This document shows positions 50,976 to 61,869 of a stretch of DNA of 64,000 bases, piece after piece (position 1 is the first letter of the stretch; every line of letters starts with the position of its first letter). The stretch is from Rhodopseudomonas infernalis (lineage in GTDB: Bacteria > Pseudomonadota > Alphaproteobacteria > Rhizobiales > Xanthobacteraceae), in the NCBI RefSeq assembly GCF_022271405.1, contig NZ_JAJNAL010000020.1, forward strand, positions 29,967 to 93,966. The letters are read 5' to 3'. Below the pieces are notes generated by a model that saw only the letters and a list, made by a program, of their open reading frames with translations, searched no databases and had not been told where the DNA came from. The translations under genes were made by a program, and so were the position numbers.

Positions 50976-51833
50976 CTAACGCTGCTTCGGCGGCGGGATT
51001 TCGCCCGCCGAATTCGCGATGTGGGGATCGACCAGATTGACCTTGGCGCCTGGATCGGCGCCGAACAGCTTGCGGAAATCGTCCGGCCCGAGCAGCCGGG
51101 CGGCTTCGTCGATCAGCTCTTGATTGCGTGCATTGAGGGCCAGTGCGTTCGGCTGGCCTGATCCGGGCCATGCGCGCGCCGCGAATTGCTGCACTTCGCT
51201 GCGTAATTGCAGCAGCCTGCCGAGTTTGGCCGGCTGGCCGGCGAGCAGCACCATCGCCCGCTTTTCGAATTCATCGGCTTCCGGCGACGGCTCGTCTCGC
51301 CCCATCCTCAGTCCTTCCGGTCGGGCCGGTCCCGGCGCCAACTGCTGTGACGTGCACGAGGCCACCTTCGACGACCATGCGGTTTGCTGCAGTCCGTAGG
51401 TGCCGTAAATATAGCTGCTGAGCAGATAGCCGCGGGCATTGTGCACCGTCATCGGCCCCCCGCCGCCGAGCCCGGTTGCATACAACACCTGATTGGCCAA
51501 TTGGTGGCAAACACCATCGACGCCGTAGTGATAGATCGTGCCGCGCGCGAGCGATGAGGTCCGGGAGTCGAGATTGGGTCTGACCAAGCACTGCGCCACC
51601 GCCAGATCGCCCGGCTGCTGCCCCAGCAAGCCGTTCGGATTCACCGGCGTGCCGCCAACGGCGTGAAATGATCCCCAGCAGTACCAAAAGAACTGATTGG
51701 CGCCGACCACCTCGGTGATCGTTGGATAGGCATGGATCCGATTATCGTAGCTGGTGACCCAGGTGTGATCGACGGGAGACTCGGAATCCCAGGCTGGAAC
51801 TGCCCATGCGAAGAGCGTGACTGGCTGTACCAT
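50976..51833 (-). CDS. Unrecognised protein with possible permuted papain-like Cys site, divergent from a PAAR gene
   Basis: A 285-residue protein of no family I recognise, without a classical signal peptide. The N-terminal half (about 1-165) is rich in aromatic residues, Gly and His. H23 lies in VDHTWVTSYDN and C109 in DGVCHQLANQVLYA, at the start of a likely helix. A His strand preceding a Cys helix is the order found in circularly permuted NlpC/P60 and LRAT-type hydrolases, so a Cys hydrolase or acyl/amide-bond enzyme is possible; this is inference. Residues about 185-285 are helical with LRSEVQQFAARAWPGS and ELIDEAARLLGPDDFRKLFG. It is transcribed away from the PAAR-CHAT pair across a 210-base region. 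Confidence 0.65.
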   Translation of the reverse strand: MVQPVTLFAWAVPAWDSESPVDHTWVTSYDNRIHAYPTITEVVGANQFFWYCWGSFHAVGGTPVNPNGLLGQQPGDLAVAQCLVRPNLDSRTSSLARGTIYHYGVDGVCHQLANQVLYATGLGGGGPMTVHNARGYLLSSYIYGTYGLQQTAWSSKVASCTSQQLAPGPARPEGLRMGRDEPSPEADEFEKRAMVLLAGQPAKLGRLLQLRSEVQQFAARAWPGSGQPNALALNARNQELIDEAARLLGPDDFRKLFGADPGAKVNLVDPHIANSAGEIPPPKQR

Positions 51834-51871
51834 CTCGGATCCTCGATCCCTGTTACTCGCCGTACGTCTTG

Positions 51872-51883
51872 GTTGACGTCAAC
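51872..51883. promoter_or_regulatory. 12-base palindrome in the divergent region before the PAAR gene
   Basis: GTTGACGTCAAC is a perfect 12-base palindrome lying 39 bases from the start of the leftward gene and 160 bases from the PAAR start. An AT-richer stretch follows (AATATCATCC). A candidate operator that could serve both directions; the regulator is unknown. Confidence 0.4.
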
Positions 51884-52043
51884 AATATCATCCACCCCCG
51901 ATCGAAAATCTGTCCGGGATGTGACACACAAGCGTCCGAACACCGTGAAAATCGAACCGGCGCCGCGTACCACGACACAACAGCTGTCAGCAGTTACCTT
52001 GAACCCGCATGTGTTCATGCTGCACTTCAACTGGAGACTCGAA

Positions 52044-52355
52044 ATGCGATTGATTTCTGCCCTCACCTTGCTCGTTCTCGTTGCCGCGCCGGCCGCGGCG
52101 CAGACACCCGGCGTGGTGACCGGCGGCAGCGACAACGTCACGGTCAACGGCGAGCCCGCAGCGCGTGCCGGTGATACGACCTCCGATGGCTCGATCATCG
52201 AAGGGGCCAGCAACGTCTTCATCAATGGCAAGCCGGCTGCAGTCATGGGCGGCAAGACCACATGCGGGGGCGTGGTCGTCGGCGGCGGCAGCAACGTCTT
52301 CATCAACGACAAGCCGATCGCACGCGCGGGCGACGCGACCGCCGGCTGCAAATAA
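52044..52355 (+). CDS. Exported PAAR-repeat-like protein
   Basis: A 103-residue protein. The N-terminus is a clear Sec signal peptide (MRLISALTLLVLVAAPAAAQ). The mature ~80 residues consist of PAAR-type repeats: GSDNVTVNGEPAARAGDTT, EGASNVFINGKPAAVMGG, and GGGSNVFINDKPIARAGDAT. Cys residues lie in KTTCGG and in the C-terminal AGC. The S.NV.(V/I)NG(K/E)PAAR.GD pattern is the hallmark of PAAR proteins, which normally cap the type VI secretion spike and have no signal peptide. No VgrG, Hcp or other T6SS gene is in the window. A GGAG lies about 8 bases before the ATG. The CHAT gene starts 21 bases downstream. Confidence 0.85.
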   Translation: MRLISALTLLVLVAAPAAAQTPGVVTGGSDNVTVNGEPAARAGDTTSDGSIIEGASNVFINGKPAAVMGGKTTCGGVVVGGGSNVFINDKPIARAGDATAGCK

Positions 52356-52376
52356 CCGCACGCCCAGTTTTCCCTG

Positions 52377-55082
52377 ATGTCGATCCGTTCAACTCAGCGA
52401 CGCCCCGCGCGCGCCTGCTTCGCCCGACTGCTGCTCACCGTCCTCATCGCGGCGCCGGTGCTGCCCGCACTAGCCCCCTCCGACGCACGCGCGCAGCAGC
52501 GCGGGGCGCCGAGCGAACGCGAGCTGGTGGCGAAGATCAACGACGCGTTTCGAACGCTGCAGGCCGGCGACCGCGATGGCGGCCGGCAGCGCCTCAGCGC
52601 AGCGCTGCGCGCCGTTCGGGACAGCAACTACCACACCCTCACCATCCGGGCTTATCTCAACGCTGTCACTTTCTTCGAGCGCCGCCGCGACACCACGACA
52701 GCTTCGGAGCTGTTCGCCGAAGGCGCGAACAGCCGCTCCGCGCGCGACAGCAGTCCCGAAGCCACCACGCTGTGGTTCGAATACGCCCGCTTCCTCGAGC
52801 GCACCGTGCAATACGAGCGCGGCATTCCGGTCGCGATCGAAGCCCGCAAGCGGATGCGCGCCACCTACGGCCCGAACACCGCCGAGGATATCGCCGGCAG
52901 CGACATCCTCGCCACGCTGCTGACTAACAACGGCGCCGTCGCGGCCGGGCTCAATCTGTCCGAGGAGACGTATCTCGGCGCCCGCAAGGCGCTCGGCGAC
53001 AAGGAGCCGCTGACGTGGCGCACCGAGAACAACTACGCCGAAGCGCTGCGCATGGTCGGACATCCCGATCTCGCCGCCCAGATCGACGAGCCGCTCCTCA
53101 AGAAGCGGATCGCCCATTATGGCGTCGGCAGCATCCAGGCTCTGGTCAGCGCCAGCAACCTCGCGCTCGATCATCTGGCGATGGGTAACGAGGCCGCGAC
53201 CATGCAGGCGCTCGCGCAACAAAAGCATTGCGCCGCCGAGCTCGCCGACCCGACCTCCGAGCACGTCGCCCAGGCCGACACATGGATCGCTTACGCCAAG
53301 GCCTATTTTCATCCCGACCGTCCCCTGAGCGCACCCGAACTGGACGCCCTGGCGCGGGTCAAGGACTGGAACGGCGCGCCCGACCTGCTACGCATCAAAT
53401 CCGCGCAGCTTTCCGCCGATCACTACGAGCGGCGCGGCGACAGCGCCCGCGCGCTCGCGCTGCGGATCGACGCGTACCAGCGCGCGCAGGAGACGATCGC
53501 ACGGCAGCATCCGATCACATTCGACGCGCTGCTTGGCGTCGCGGTGACGCGGATGAAGCGCGGCGATGCCGACGCTCTGGCGACCTTCAAGGATGTCGAG
53601 CAGCAATCGTTCCGGTGGATGCTGCGCGAGGTCGGCACCGCCGGCAACCGCTACGTCGCCGAAACGATGCGCAAGCTCGCCGACGACATTCTCTACGAAT
53701 ACGGCCGCTACGCGCTGATCGATCCGGCAGCGTCAGTCGCCTATGCGGACGCGGTGTCGCGCTGGAAGACGATGGAAGACGGCGAGCGGACGCTGCTGCG
53801 GCTGACGCTCGACCGCCTGCCAGACGAGGCGACGCGCGACCTTGCTCGCACCGTGCTGCGGCTGTCCGGACAGCGGCAGGAAATGCTGTCCTCCGGCAAG
53901 CTCGATGACGATGCCCGCGACGTGCTGCGGCGGCTCGACGACGCGCGGCAGCAGCTCGCCACGCGTGCCGGCACAAAGCCGCCGGCCGACATGCGCCTGC
54001 CCTCGGCCGAGGACAAGCTTGGGCCAAACGACGCGCTGGTCGATTTCTTCGTCAGCGGCCGCGGCAGCCGCGTCAACCCAGCCGATCCGAAGCCCGCGCC
54101 CCGGCTACAGGCGGTGGTCCGCCGCGCCGGCAAGCAGCCGCAGCTGATCGATCTCGGGTTACTCGACAGCTTCACCGCCCCAAGCGTTGCCGAGACCAAT
54201 CGCACGCAGCCGTTCCGCCGGCTGTACGACACGCTGATCGGGCCGTTGAAGCCGCAGCTCGCCAATGTGACGCGGCTGTTTCTGGTACCGGACGCCGACC
54301 TCTACAGCCTGCCCTTCGCAATGCTTCAGGACGGCGCCGGTCGCTATCTGGATGAGATCTACGACACCCGCATTCTGACCCGCGCCGATGCGATCGTGTT
54401 TGCCGATCAGGACGACAAGCTGATCGCCGGTACCAGGGCGGTGTTGGTCGGCGGCCTCGACTACGCCGGCGCGGCCAGTCAGCTGCCGTCGACCAGGACA
54501 GAGATCGACCGCATCGCGCCGGATCTGCAGCGCCGCGATATTTCCAGCGTGCAGCTGACCGGCGACAGCGACGAGACCGCGATCCGCGGCAAGGCCGAAG
54601 GCGCCGCGCTGCTGCATCTCGCCACCCACGGCTTCTACAAGGCCGCGACCGACCGGACCGACGCGCTGTGGCGCAGCGGTCTCGTCGCCGCGCATCCCCT
54701 GCTGAGCCGGACGCCGCGGCGCGACGGTGCGGACGGCGTGATCTATGCCCGCGAACTGATGGACTGGAATCTGTCGGCCGCCGACCTCGTCGTGTTGTCG
54801 GCCTGCGAAACCGCCCTCGGCGATCCGAGCCGCATCGGCAGCGTCCGCGGCCTCCCCACCGCGCTCGCCATTGCGGGCGCGCGGCGCTCGCTGCTGACGC
54901 TGTGGGAAGTCAGCGACGAAGGCACCGCCAATTTCATGGCGCGGCTGTACCAGGTGCTCGCCGACGACAAGCTCGACTACGCGTCGGCGCTGCGCAAAGT
55001 CCGCATCGAAGCGATCCACGGCAAGATCACGGCCGCCGAGGACCCGTCCGTCTGGGCGGCATTCGTGCTGTTCGAGAACTGA
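52377..55082 (+). CDS. Exported CHAT-domain (caspase-like) protein with TPR-like helical region
   Basis: A 901-residue protein. An N-terminal signal (RLLLTVLIAAPVLPALAPSD) is followed by a long helical region (about residues 45-520) that resembles tetratricopeptide-type repeats (RAYLNAVTFFERRRDTTTAS, LALDHLAMGNEAATMQALAQ). The C-terminal ~350 residues form a CHAT domain with the caspase dyad His751 (LLHLATHGFYKA) and Cys810 (VVLSACETALGD), plus LFLVPDADLYSLPFAML and LPTALAIAGARRSLLTLWEV. CHAT proteins are Cys proteases or signalling proteins, typically cytoplasmic; an exported one next to a PAAR protein is uncommon. The ATG lies 21 bases after the PAAR stop. Confidence 0.9.
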   Translation: MSIRSTQRRPARACFARLLLTVLIAAPVLPALAPSDARAQQRGAPSERELVAKINDAFRTLQAGDRDGGRQRLSAALRAVRDSNYHTLTIRAYLNAVTFFERRRDTTTASELFAEGANSRSARDSSPEATTLWFEYARFLERTVQYERGIPVAIEARKRMRATYGPNTAEDIAGSDILATLLTNNGAVAAGLNLSEETYLGARKALGDKEPLTWRTENNYAEALRMVGHPDLAAQIDEPLLKKRIAHYGVGSIQALVSASNLALDHLAMGNEAATMQALAQQKHCAAELADPTSEHVAQADTWIAYAKAYFHPDRPLSAPELDALARVKDWNGAPDLLRIKSAQLSADHYERRGDSARALALRIDAYQRAQETIARQHPITFDALLGVAVTRMKRGDADALATFKDVEQQSFRWMLREVGTAGNRYVAETMRKLADDILYEYGRYALIDPAASVAYADAVSRWKTMEDGERTLLRLTLDRLPDEATRDLARTVLRLSGQRQEMLSSGKLDDDARDVLRRLDDARQQLATRAGTKPPADMRLPSAEDKLGPNDALVDFFVSGRGSRVNPADPKPAPRLQAVVRRAGKQPQLIDLGLLDSFTAPSVAETNRTQPFRRLYDTLIGPLKPQLANVTRLFLVPDADLYSLPFAMLQDGAGRYLDEIYDTRILTRADAIVFADQDDKLIAGTRAVLVGGLDYAGAASQLPSTRTEIDRIAPDLQRRDISSVQLTGDSDETAIRGKAEGAALLHLATHGFYKAATDRTDALWRSGLVAAHPLLSRTPRRDGADGVIYARELMDWNLSAADLVVLSACETALGDPSRIGSVRGLPTALAIAGARRSLLTLWEVSDEGTANFMARLYQVLADDKLDYASALRKVRIEAIHGKITAAEDPSVWAAFVLFEN

Positions 55083-55142
55083 TACTCAGGGAGAAGCAGT
55101 TGATGTCGGCGACGGGCGGCGCTTGCTACCCAATGTCGTATT

Positions 55143-56519
55143 TTGCGGTTTGACATTTTTCATGCTGCCTGGCTACGTTCGCGACCGCAAATCGATGACA
55201 AGTGGGGATCGTTGCAGCACCTTGAAGTGAGCTCGCCTCCGGCGACCGTCTGCGATAGAACGTGGTGGAGCAAGTGTCCCTCACTGGGGGAGAAACTCTG
55301 CTATCTGCTCGTCTTCGCAGGACTTGTTGTCGTCCGCATTCCGCATGCGATCGTCCACGGACGATTCTGGGCCGAGGAAGGCAGCATTTTCTTCGCAAAT
55401 GCCTGGCATCTGAGTTGGAGCGAGGCGCTGCTCGCCGTCCATACCGGTTACCTCAACCTGACTGCGAACGCCGCTACTTTGCTGGCCTCGTTCTTCCCCC
55501 TCACCCATGCGCCGCTGGTGACGGGCGTCATCGCGCTGCTGATCCAGCTCGTTCCGCCCAGCCTCATCCTGACCAGCCGCACGCCGTGGACGCAACGTCG
55601 CTGGACCGCGATCGCGGCGCTTCTCGCGCTGGCGCTACCGCCGGCGGCGGAAGAAACCTGGCTCAACTCGATCAACAGCCAGCACCATCTCGCCGTCGCA
55701 GTCGGCATTATTCTAGCGCTGGACAGCGAGCGCACGCGGGTCCGCTTCTTTCACTATGCCGTTCTGCTGCTGGCGGCGCTGAGCGCCCCTGCCGCCTGGT
55801 TTCTGTCGCCGCTCCTGGTCCTGCGGGCGCTGCAGGAGCGCTCCCCGCAACGGGCGATCCAGACGCTGCTGTTTCTGGGCGGCATCGCCGTCGAAGTGAC
55901 GTTCTTTTTCGAGCCAGCCGAGCGCACCTTCGGCATGCCGATTTCGGTGTTGGGTGCTGTTCTGCTGGTCAAGCACATCCTGCTTCCGATGCTCGACGCA
56001 GACCGGGCGACCTGGGTCATCGACAGGTTGAGAAGCCAATACATGCTCGGCGGGCGGCCGCTATGGCCGCTGCTGATCGTCGTCAGCCTGTACGGCGTTT
56101 CCTTGCTGGGAGCGCTGCGCCGTCCGGCATCGTCGCCGCTGTGGTTTTTGCTCGGCGCTGGCATTCTGACCGCCAGCTACGTCGCGGCCCTCGGCGATAA
56201 GATGGGGCTGCTGGAATACGTCGGCGGCGGGCGCTATCAGCTGGTGCCGCACGCGTTGATGATGCTGGCGTTGCTGAGCTGGACTGCCAGCGAGACCGGA
56301 CTGCGCGGCTATTTCGGGGCGGGATTGTTCGGCTGGATCATCGCGGCGCAAACCGCCACGCTGCTGCTGTGCAGCGCACCCTATACCTCGGGTGCCGACT
56401 GGAAATCGGAAGTCGCGGCATGGCAGCGCGACGGCGCCCACCAGCTCCGGATCTGGCCGGACGGATGGGCGATGGCGCTGGAGAAGCCGCCGTTCAGCGG
56501 CAGCTACCGGGCTTATTAA
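55143..56519 (+). CDS. Polytopic membrane protein, GT-C glycosyltransferase-like
   Basis: A 458-residue protein with about ten hydrophobic segments. An early acidic loop VHGRFWAEEGSIFFANAWHL resembles the conserved first periplasmic loop of GT-C lipid-linked sugar transferases. A soluble end follows the last helix (YTSGADWKSEVAAWQRDGAH). The start is uncertain: the TTG at 55143 gives the longest frame, but the first ~45 residues are polar and unlike the rest, so a later start such as a GTG near 55227 is possible. The gene follows the CHAT gene after 60 bases and converges on pyrG. The sugar and acceptor are unknown. Confidence 0.7.
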   Translation: MRFDIFHAAWLRSRPQIDDKWGSLQHLEVSSPPATVCDRTWWSKCPSLGEKLCYLLVFAGLVVVRIPHAIVHGRFWAEEGSIFFANAWHLSWSEALLAVHTGYLNLTANAATLLASFFPLTHAPLVTGVIALLIQLVPPSLILTSRTPWTQRRWTAIAALLALALPPAAEETWLNSINSQHHLAVAVGIILALDSERTRVRFFHYAVLLLAALSAPAAWFLSPLLVLRALQERSPQRAIQTLLFLGGIAVEVTFFFEPAERTFGMPISVLGAVLLVKHILLPMLDADRATWVIDRLRSQYMLGGRPLWPLLIVVSLYGVSLLGALRRPASSPLWFLLGAGILTASYVAALGDKMGLLEYVGGGRYQLVPHALMMLALLSWTASETGLRGYFGAGLFGWIIAAQTATLLLCSAPYTSGADWKSEVAAWQRDGAHQLRIWPDGWAMALEKPPFSGSYRAY

Positions 56520-56533
56520 AGCCCGGCAGAATT

Positions 56534-58171
<1,638 letters not shown>

Positions 58172-58331
58172 CTACCTTTAAGCGTCTCGGCCCGATTCGC
58201 CAAAGCGATTAGTTCTCAACGGGCGAGCGTTGATATGCCTGTGGGTGACGCCGAAAAAACAGCGTATTCAAACGATTACAGACGGCAGCTCAGACTCTTC
58301 GCCAGCTGCCGTCAATGCATGCCGGCAATGC

Positions 58332-58724
58332 TTATTGCGACTGCGGGGGCGCCGGAGCAGCCGGCGGCTGGTTCTGCTGCTGCTGGTCGGACTGCCGCAG
58401 CGAATCCAGGATGCCGCCGCCCTGGGAAACCGGGGGTGCCGGCGTGCCGGGCGCTTGCTGCGTCGGAACGGCGGTCGGCAGGATGCTGGTCGGCTTGCGG
58501 TTATAGGTCGCGAGCCAGCCGAGCAGCAGGCTGGTCACGAAAAACCCCGCCGCCATGATCGCGGTGGTGCGGGTCAACAGGTTGGCCGTGCCGCGGCTCG
58601 ACATGAAGCCGCCGCCCCCACCACCGCCAACGCCCAGGCCGCCGCCTTCGGACTTCTGCAGCAGCACAGTGCCGATCAAGCCGAGGACCAACATCAGGTG
58701 AATGACGATAATGACAGTCTGCAT
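58332..58724 (-). CDS. secG: Preprotein translocase subunit SecG
   Basis: A 130-residue, two-helix inner-membrane protein of the SecYEG channel. The helices are TVIIVIHLMLVLGLIGTVLL and TAIMAAGFFVTSLLLGWLAT. The loop between them holds QKSEGGGLGVGGGGGGGFMS and RGTANLLTRTTAIMA, the family signature. The C-terminal ~50 residues are Pro/Gln-rich. Upstream of pyrG and downstream of tpiA, in the common tpiA-secG-pyrG order. Confidence 0.95.
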   Translation of the reverse strand: MQTVIIVIHLMLVLGLIGTVLLQKSEGGGLGVGGGGGGGFMSSRGTANLLTRTTAIMAAGFFVTSLLLGWLATYNRKPTSILPTAVPTQQAPGTPAPPVSQGGGILDSLRQSDQQQQNQPPAAPAPPQSQ

Positions 58725-58900
58725 GGTACCCTTCCATCACAAGCCTGGACCGCCGAAAGGTCGGCATGGCGCCGGCGCGAGCTGCTCGACAGGCTTGCGG
58801 GATAAAACGAAGTCGCGCGGTGTCTACACGATCGTTGGGGGCATTGTCACCCCCGGACGGATCCAGACGCGCGCCGATAAAGCCTTTTGTCCGCCCTCAG

Positions 58901-59677
58901 TTAGGGGCAGCCGGCGGCGATCGCAAGGAAGTCGGCGGCCTTCAGGCTGGCGCCGCCGACCAGCGCGCCGTTGACGTGCGGCACGCCGAGCAGTTCGCGG
59001 GCATTCGACGGCTTCACCGAACCGCCATACAGCAGCCGCATCTGCTCGCCCTCGGTGCTGAAGCGCTGTGTCAAGGTCTGGCGGATAAAGCCATGAACTT
59101 CCTCGACATCTTCGACGGTCGGGGTCATCCCGGTGCCGATCGCCCAGACCGGCTCATAGGCGACCACCAGATTCGCCGCGGTGGCGCCGTCCGGCAGCGA
59201 TCCCGCGAGCTGGCCGGCAACCACGTCCAGCGTATGGCCGGCGTTGCGCTCGCCCTGCGTTTCGCCGACGCAGACGATCGCCACCAGCCCTGCCCGCCAC
59301 ACCGCTTGCGCCTTGCTGCGAACGATGGCGTCGGTCTCGGCGTGATCGGCGCGGCGCTCGGAATGGCCGACGATAATGGCACGGGCGCCGGCATCGGCCA
59401 GCATCTCGGCCGACAGGTCGCCGGTATGGGCGCCGGAGGCGTTGACGTGACAATCCTGCGCGCCGATCGCGACCTTGAGCGAGCCGCCCGCGTTGGCGGC
59501 GGCGAGCTGGTCGGCAAAGGCTGAAATCAGAGTCGCTGGCGGGCACACCAGCAGGTCGATTCCCTGCGAGACCTGCGCCGCGCCGAACAACATCGCCTCG
59601 AATTCGGATGATGCCGCCTTGAGGCCGTTCATCTTCCAGTTTCCGGCAATCAGCGGACGAACGGTGTGGACCGGCAT
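58901..59677 (-). CDS. tpiA: Triosephosphate isomerase
   Basis: A 258-residue glycolytic enzyme interconverting dihydroxyacetone phosphate and glyceraldehyde 3-phosphate. Catalytic pieces are [11 protein letters not shown] (Asn and Lys), [13 protein letters not shown] (His) and [15 protein letters not shown] (Glu and loop 6). [14 protein letters not shown] binds phosphate. The ATG at 59677, after GAGAG, is preferred; a GTG two codons upstream is possible. It is divergent from the PpiD-like gene. Confidence 0.96.
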   Translation of the reverse strand: MPVHTVRPLIAGNWKMNGLKAASSEFEAMLFGAAQVSQGIDLLVCPPATLISAFADQLAAANAGGSLKVAIGAQDCHVNASGAHTGDLSAEMLADAGARAIIVGHSERRADHAETDAIVRSKAQAVWRAGLVAIVCVGETQGERNAGHTLDVVAGQLAGSLPDGATAANLVVAYEPVWAIGTGMTPTVEDVEEVHGFIRQTLTQRFSTEGEQMRLLYGGSVKPSNARELLGVPHVNGALVGGASLKAADFLAIAAGCP

Positions 59678-59933
59678 TGACACTCTCGCGTGTTAGGGTT
59701 GCACAATGTCGCTAGCAGAGCCGTTTGCGATGCTCAAGGCCGCGTGATCGCGCACCGCGTCGGGCTGCACGTGCGCCGCTGTACCAGGCGGTAGCCGCGG
59801 CCGGCATTGCGACGCCGTCGTTGGTTGCGACGCTTTCGCCGCCACTTTATGATGGATTTTCAAGCCGGCGACGCTAATTTGCGCCTCCGCGCGCAATCGC
59901 GCGGCCGGTTCCCTCCTGAAAAAAAGTGGCTCC
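59678..59933. other. Divergent intergenic region between tpiA and the peptidyl-prolyl isomerase gene
   Basis: 256 bases without a gene. It should contain the promoters for both directions. An A/T-richer stretch (about 59840-59880, TTTATGATGGATTTTCAAG) lies on the rightward side. No clear palindrome or riboswitch is seen. Confidence 0.4.
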
Positions 59934-61832
59934 ATGCTTCGCGGAATTCGCAACGCCTCCTCCAACTGGGTCGGCAAGACCATCATGATGATCGTGATGG
60001 GCGTGCTGATCATCAGCTTCGGTGTCTGGGGTATTGCCGACATCTTCCGTGGCTTTGGCCGCTCGACGCTCGCCTCGATCGGCAGCACCGAAATTTCGAT
60101 CGAGCAGTTCCGCCAGACCTATAATGATCGGCTGCAGCAGATCGGCCGCCAATTCGGCCGGCCGCTGACGCCGGATCAGGCGCGCGCCTTCGGCATCGAC
60201 CGCCAGGTGCTGCAGCAGGTGGTCGCCGAAGCCGCGCTCGACGAGCAGGCGCGCCGGCTCGGCCTCGGCCAGTCCGACGAAGACACGATGAAGAGCATTC
60301 TGGCGGACCCGAACTTCAAGGGCACCAACGGCGCGTTCGATCCGAACCGCTTCCAGCAGGTGATCCGCCAGTTCGGCTTCACCGAGCAGCGCTACATTAC
60401 CGAACAGCGCAAGGTCGCGCTGCGGCGGCAGATCGCCGGCACCCTCACGGACGGTCTCGCAGTGCCGGCCACGATGCTGCAGGTGGCGAGCCAGTTCCAG
60501 AACGAGCAGCGCTCGATCGACTATCTCAAGCTGACCGAGGCGCAGGCGGGCACCATCGAGGCGCCGTCGCCCGAAGCGCTCGCCGCTTATTACGAGCAGC
60601 ACAAGGCGCAGTTCCGCGCCCCCGAAACGCGCAAGATCGGTTACCTGGCGGTGACGCCGGACTCGATCGCCAAATGGTCCGAGATCTCGGATGACGACGC
60701 GCGCAAGGTCTATGACGAGCGCAAGGACAAGCTGTCGACGCCTGAGCGACGGCAGGTGTCGCAGATCGTCTTCCCCAACGCCGAAGACGCCGAGACCGCC
60801 CGCAAGAAGATCGCCGAGGGCACGTCGTTCGAGGATATCGCCACCGAGCGCGGGTTGAAGCCGGCGGACGTCGATCTCGGACTGATCAGCAAGGCCGACA
60901 TGCTGGATCCGGCCGTGGCCGGCGCGGCGTTCGCGCTGCCGGTCAATGAGGTCAGCCAGCCGGTCAAGGGCGCATTCGGCACCGCGCTGGTCAAGGTCGC
61001 CAAGATCGAGCCGGGCGTTCAGCCGAGCTATGAAAGCGTGGCGCAGACCATCAAGCGCGAGATCGCACTGGAGCGCGCCCGCGCCGAGGTGCAGTCGCTG
61101 CACGACAAGGTGGAAGACGCCCGCGCCGGCGGCGCCAACATCGTCGACGCCGCCAAGACGCTCGGCCTCAACGCCGTCACCATCGAGGCGGTCGACCGCA
61201 GCGGCAACGGCCCCGACGGCCAGCCGGTGAAGACGCTGCCGCAGGGTGCCGACCTCGTCACGCAGGCCTTCAACGCCGATGTCGGCGTCGACGCCGAGGC
61301 GATCAGCTATCAGAACGGCTACCTGTGGTTCGACGTGCTGGGCGTGACGCCCTCGCACGAGCGCAGCCTCGACGAGGTCAAGGACAAGGTCGAGGCGCGC
61401 TGGCGCGCCGATCAGGTCACCAGCCGGCTGCGCACCCTGGCGACCGAACTGGTGCAGAAGCTCGGCGCCGATGGCAAGCTGGCCGACGTCGCGCCGGCCG
61501 GCGTGACGGTGCAGACGGCCACTGGCCTCAAGCGCGAGGGCAGCACGGCAGTGCCGGCCGACGTGGTCAAGGCGGTGTTCAGGACCGCCAAGGACGGCAC
61601 CGGCCAGAGCCAGGGCGACACCGGCACCGACTGGTTCGTGTTCCGCGTCACCGACGTCACGGTGCCGCCGGCCGATCTTGCGTCGGCCGACGTGACCAAG
61701 CTGAAGGACACCCTGCTGCAGCGCCTCACCGACGAACAGGTCGGCGAATATATCGCTTGGCTCGAGCAGGACCTCGGCACCAAGATCAACCAGCAGGCGG
61801 TGGCGCAGGCCACGGGGGCGGCGACCAACTGA
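59934..61832 (+). CDS. ppiD: SurA/PpiD-type peptidyl-prolyl isomerase
   Basis: A 632-residue membrane-anchored periplasmic chaperone. The start [20 protein letters not shown] leads into one membrane helix ([18 protein letters not shown]), the PpiD/SurA N-terminal layout. A SurA_N-like helical part (about 50-240) is followed by a parvulin-like domain ([60 protein letters not shown]). The C-terminal half is a further helical chaperone region. It assists folding of proteins leaving the Sec channel. trpD follows 37 bases downstream. Confidence 0.9.
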   Translation: MLRGIRNASSNWVGKTIMMIVMGVLIISFGVWGIADIFRGFGRSTLASIGSTEISIEQFRQTYNDRLQQIGRQFGRPLTPDQARAFGIDRQVLQQVVAEAALDEQARRLGLGQSDEDTMKSILADPNFKGTNGAFDPNRFQQVIRQFGFTEQRYITEQRKVALRRQIAGTLTDGLAVPATMLQVASQFQNEQRSIDYLKLTEAQAGTIEAPSPEALAAYYEQHKAQFRAPETRKIGYLAVTPDSIAKWSEISDDDARKVYDERKDKLSTPERRQVSQIVFPNAEDAETARKKIAEGTSFEDIATERGLKPADVDLGLISKADMLDPAVAGAAFALPVNEVSQPVKGAFGTALVKVAKIEPGVQPSYESVAQTIKREIALERARAEVQSLHDKVEDARAGGANIVDAAKTLGLNAVTIEAVDRSGNGPDGQPVKTLPQGADLVTQAFNADVGVDAEAISYQNGYLWFDVLGVTPSHERSLDEVKDKVEARWRADQVTSRLRTLATELVQKLGADGKLADVAPAGVTVQTATGLKREGSTAVPADVVKAVFRTAKDGTGQSQGDTGTDWFVFRVTDVTVPPADLASADVTKLKDTLLQRLTDEQVGEYIAWLEQDLGTKINQQAVAQATGAATN

Positions 61833-61869
61833 CGCGGCGACAGCGGCGGCGAAGCGCCGGGTGGGGACA

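Noticed and set aside
52044..52355. PAAR protein as evidence of a type VI secretion cluster
   Set aside because: No VgrG, Hcp, TssB/C, TssM or ClpV gene is present in the window, and the protein has a Sec signal peptide.
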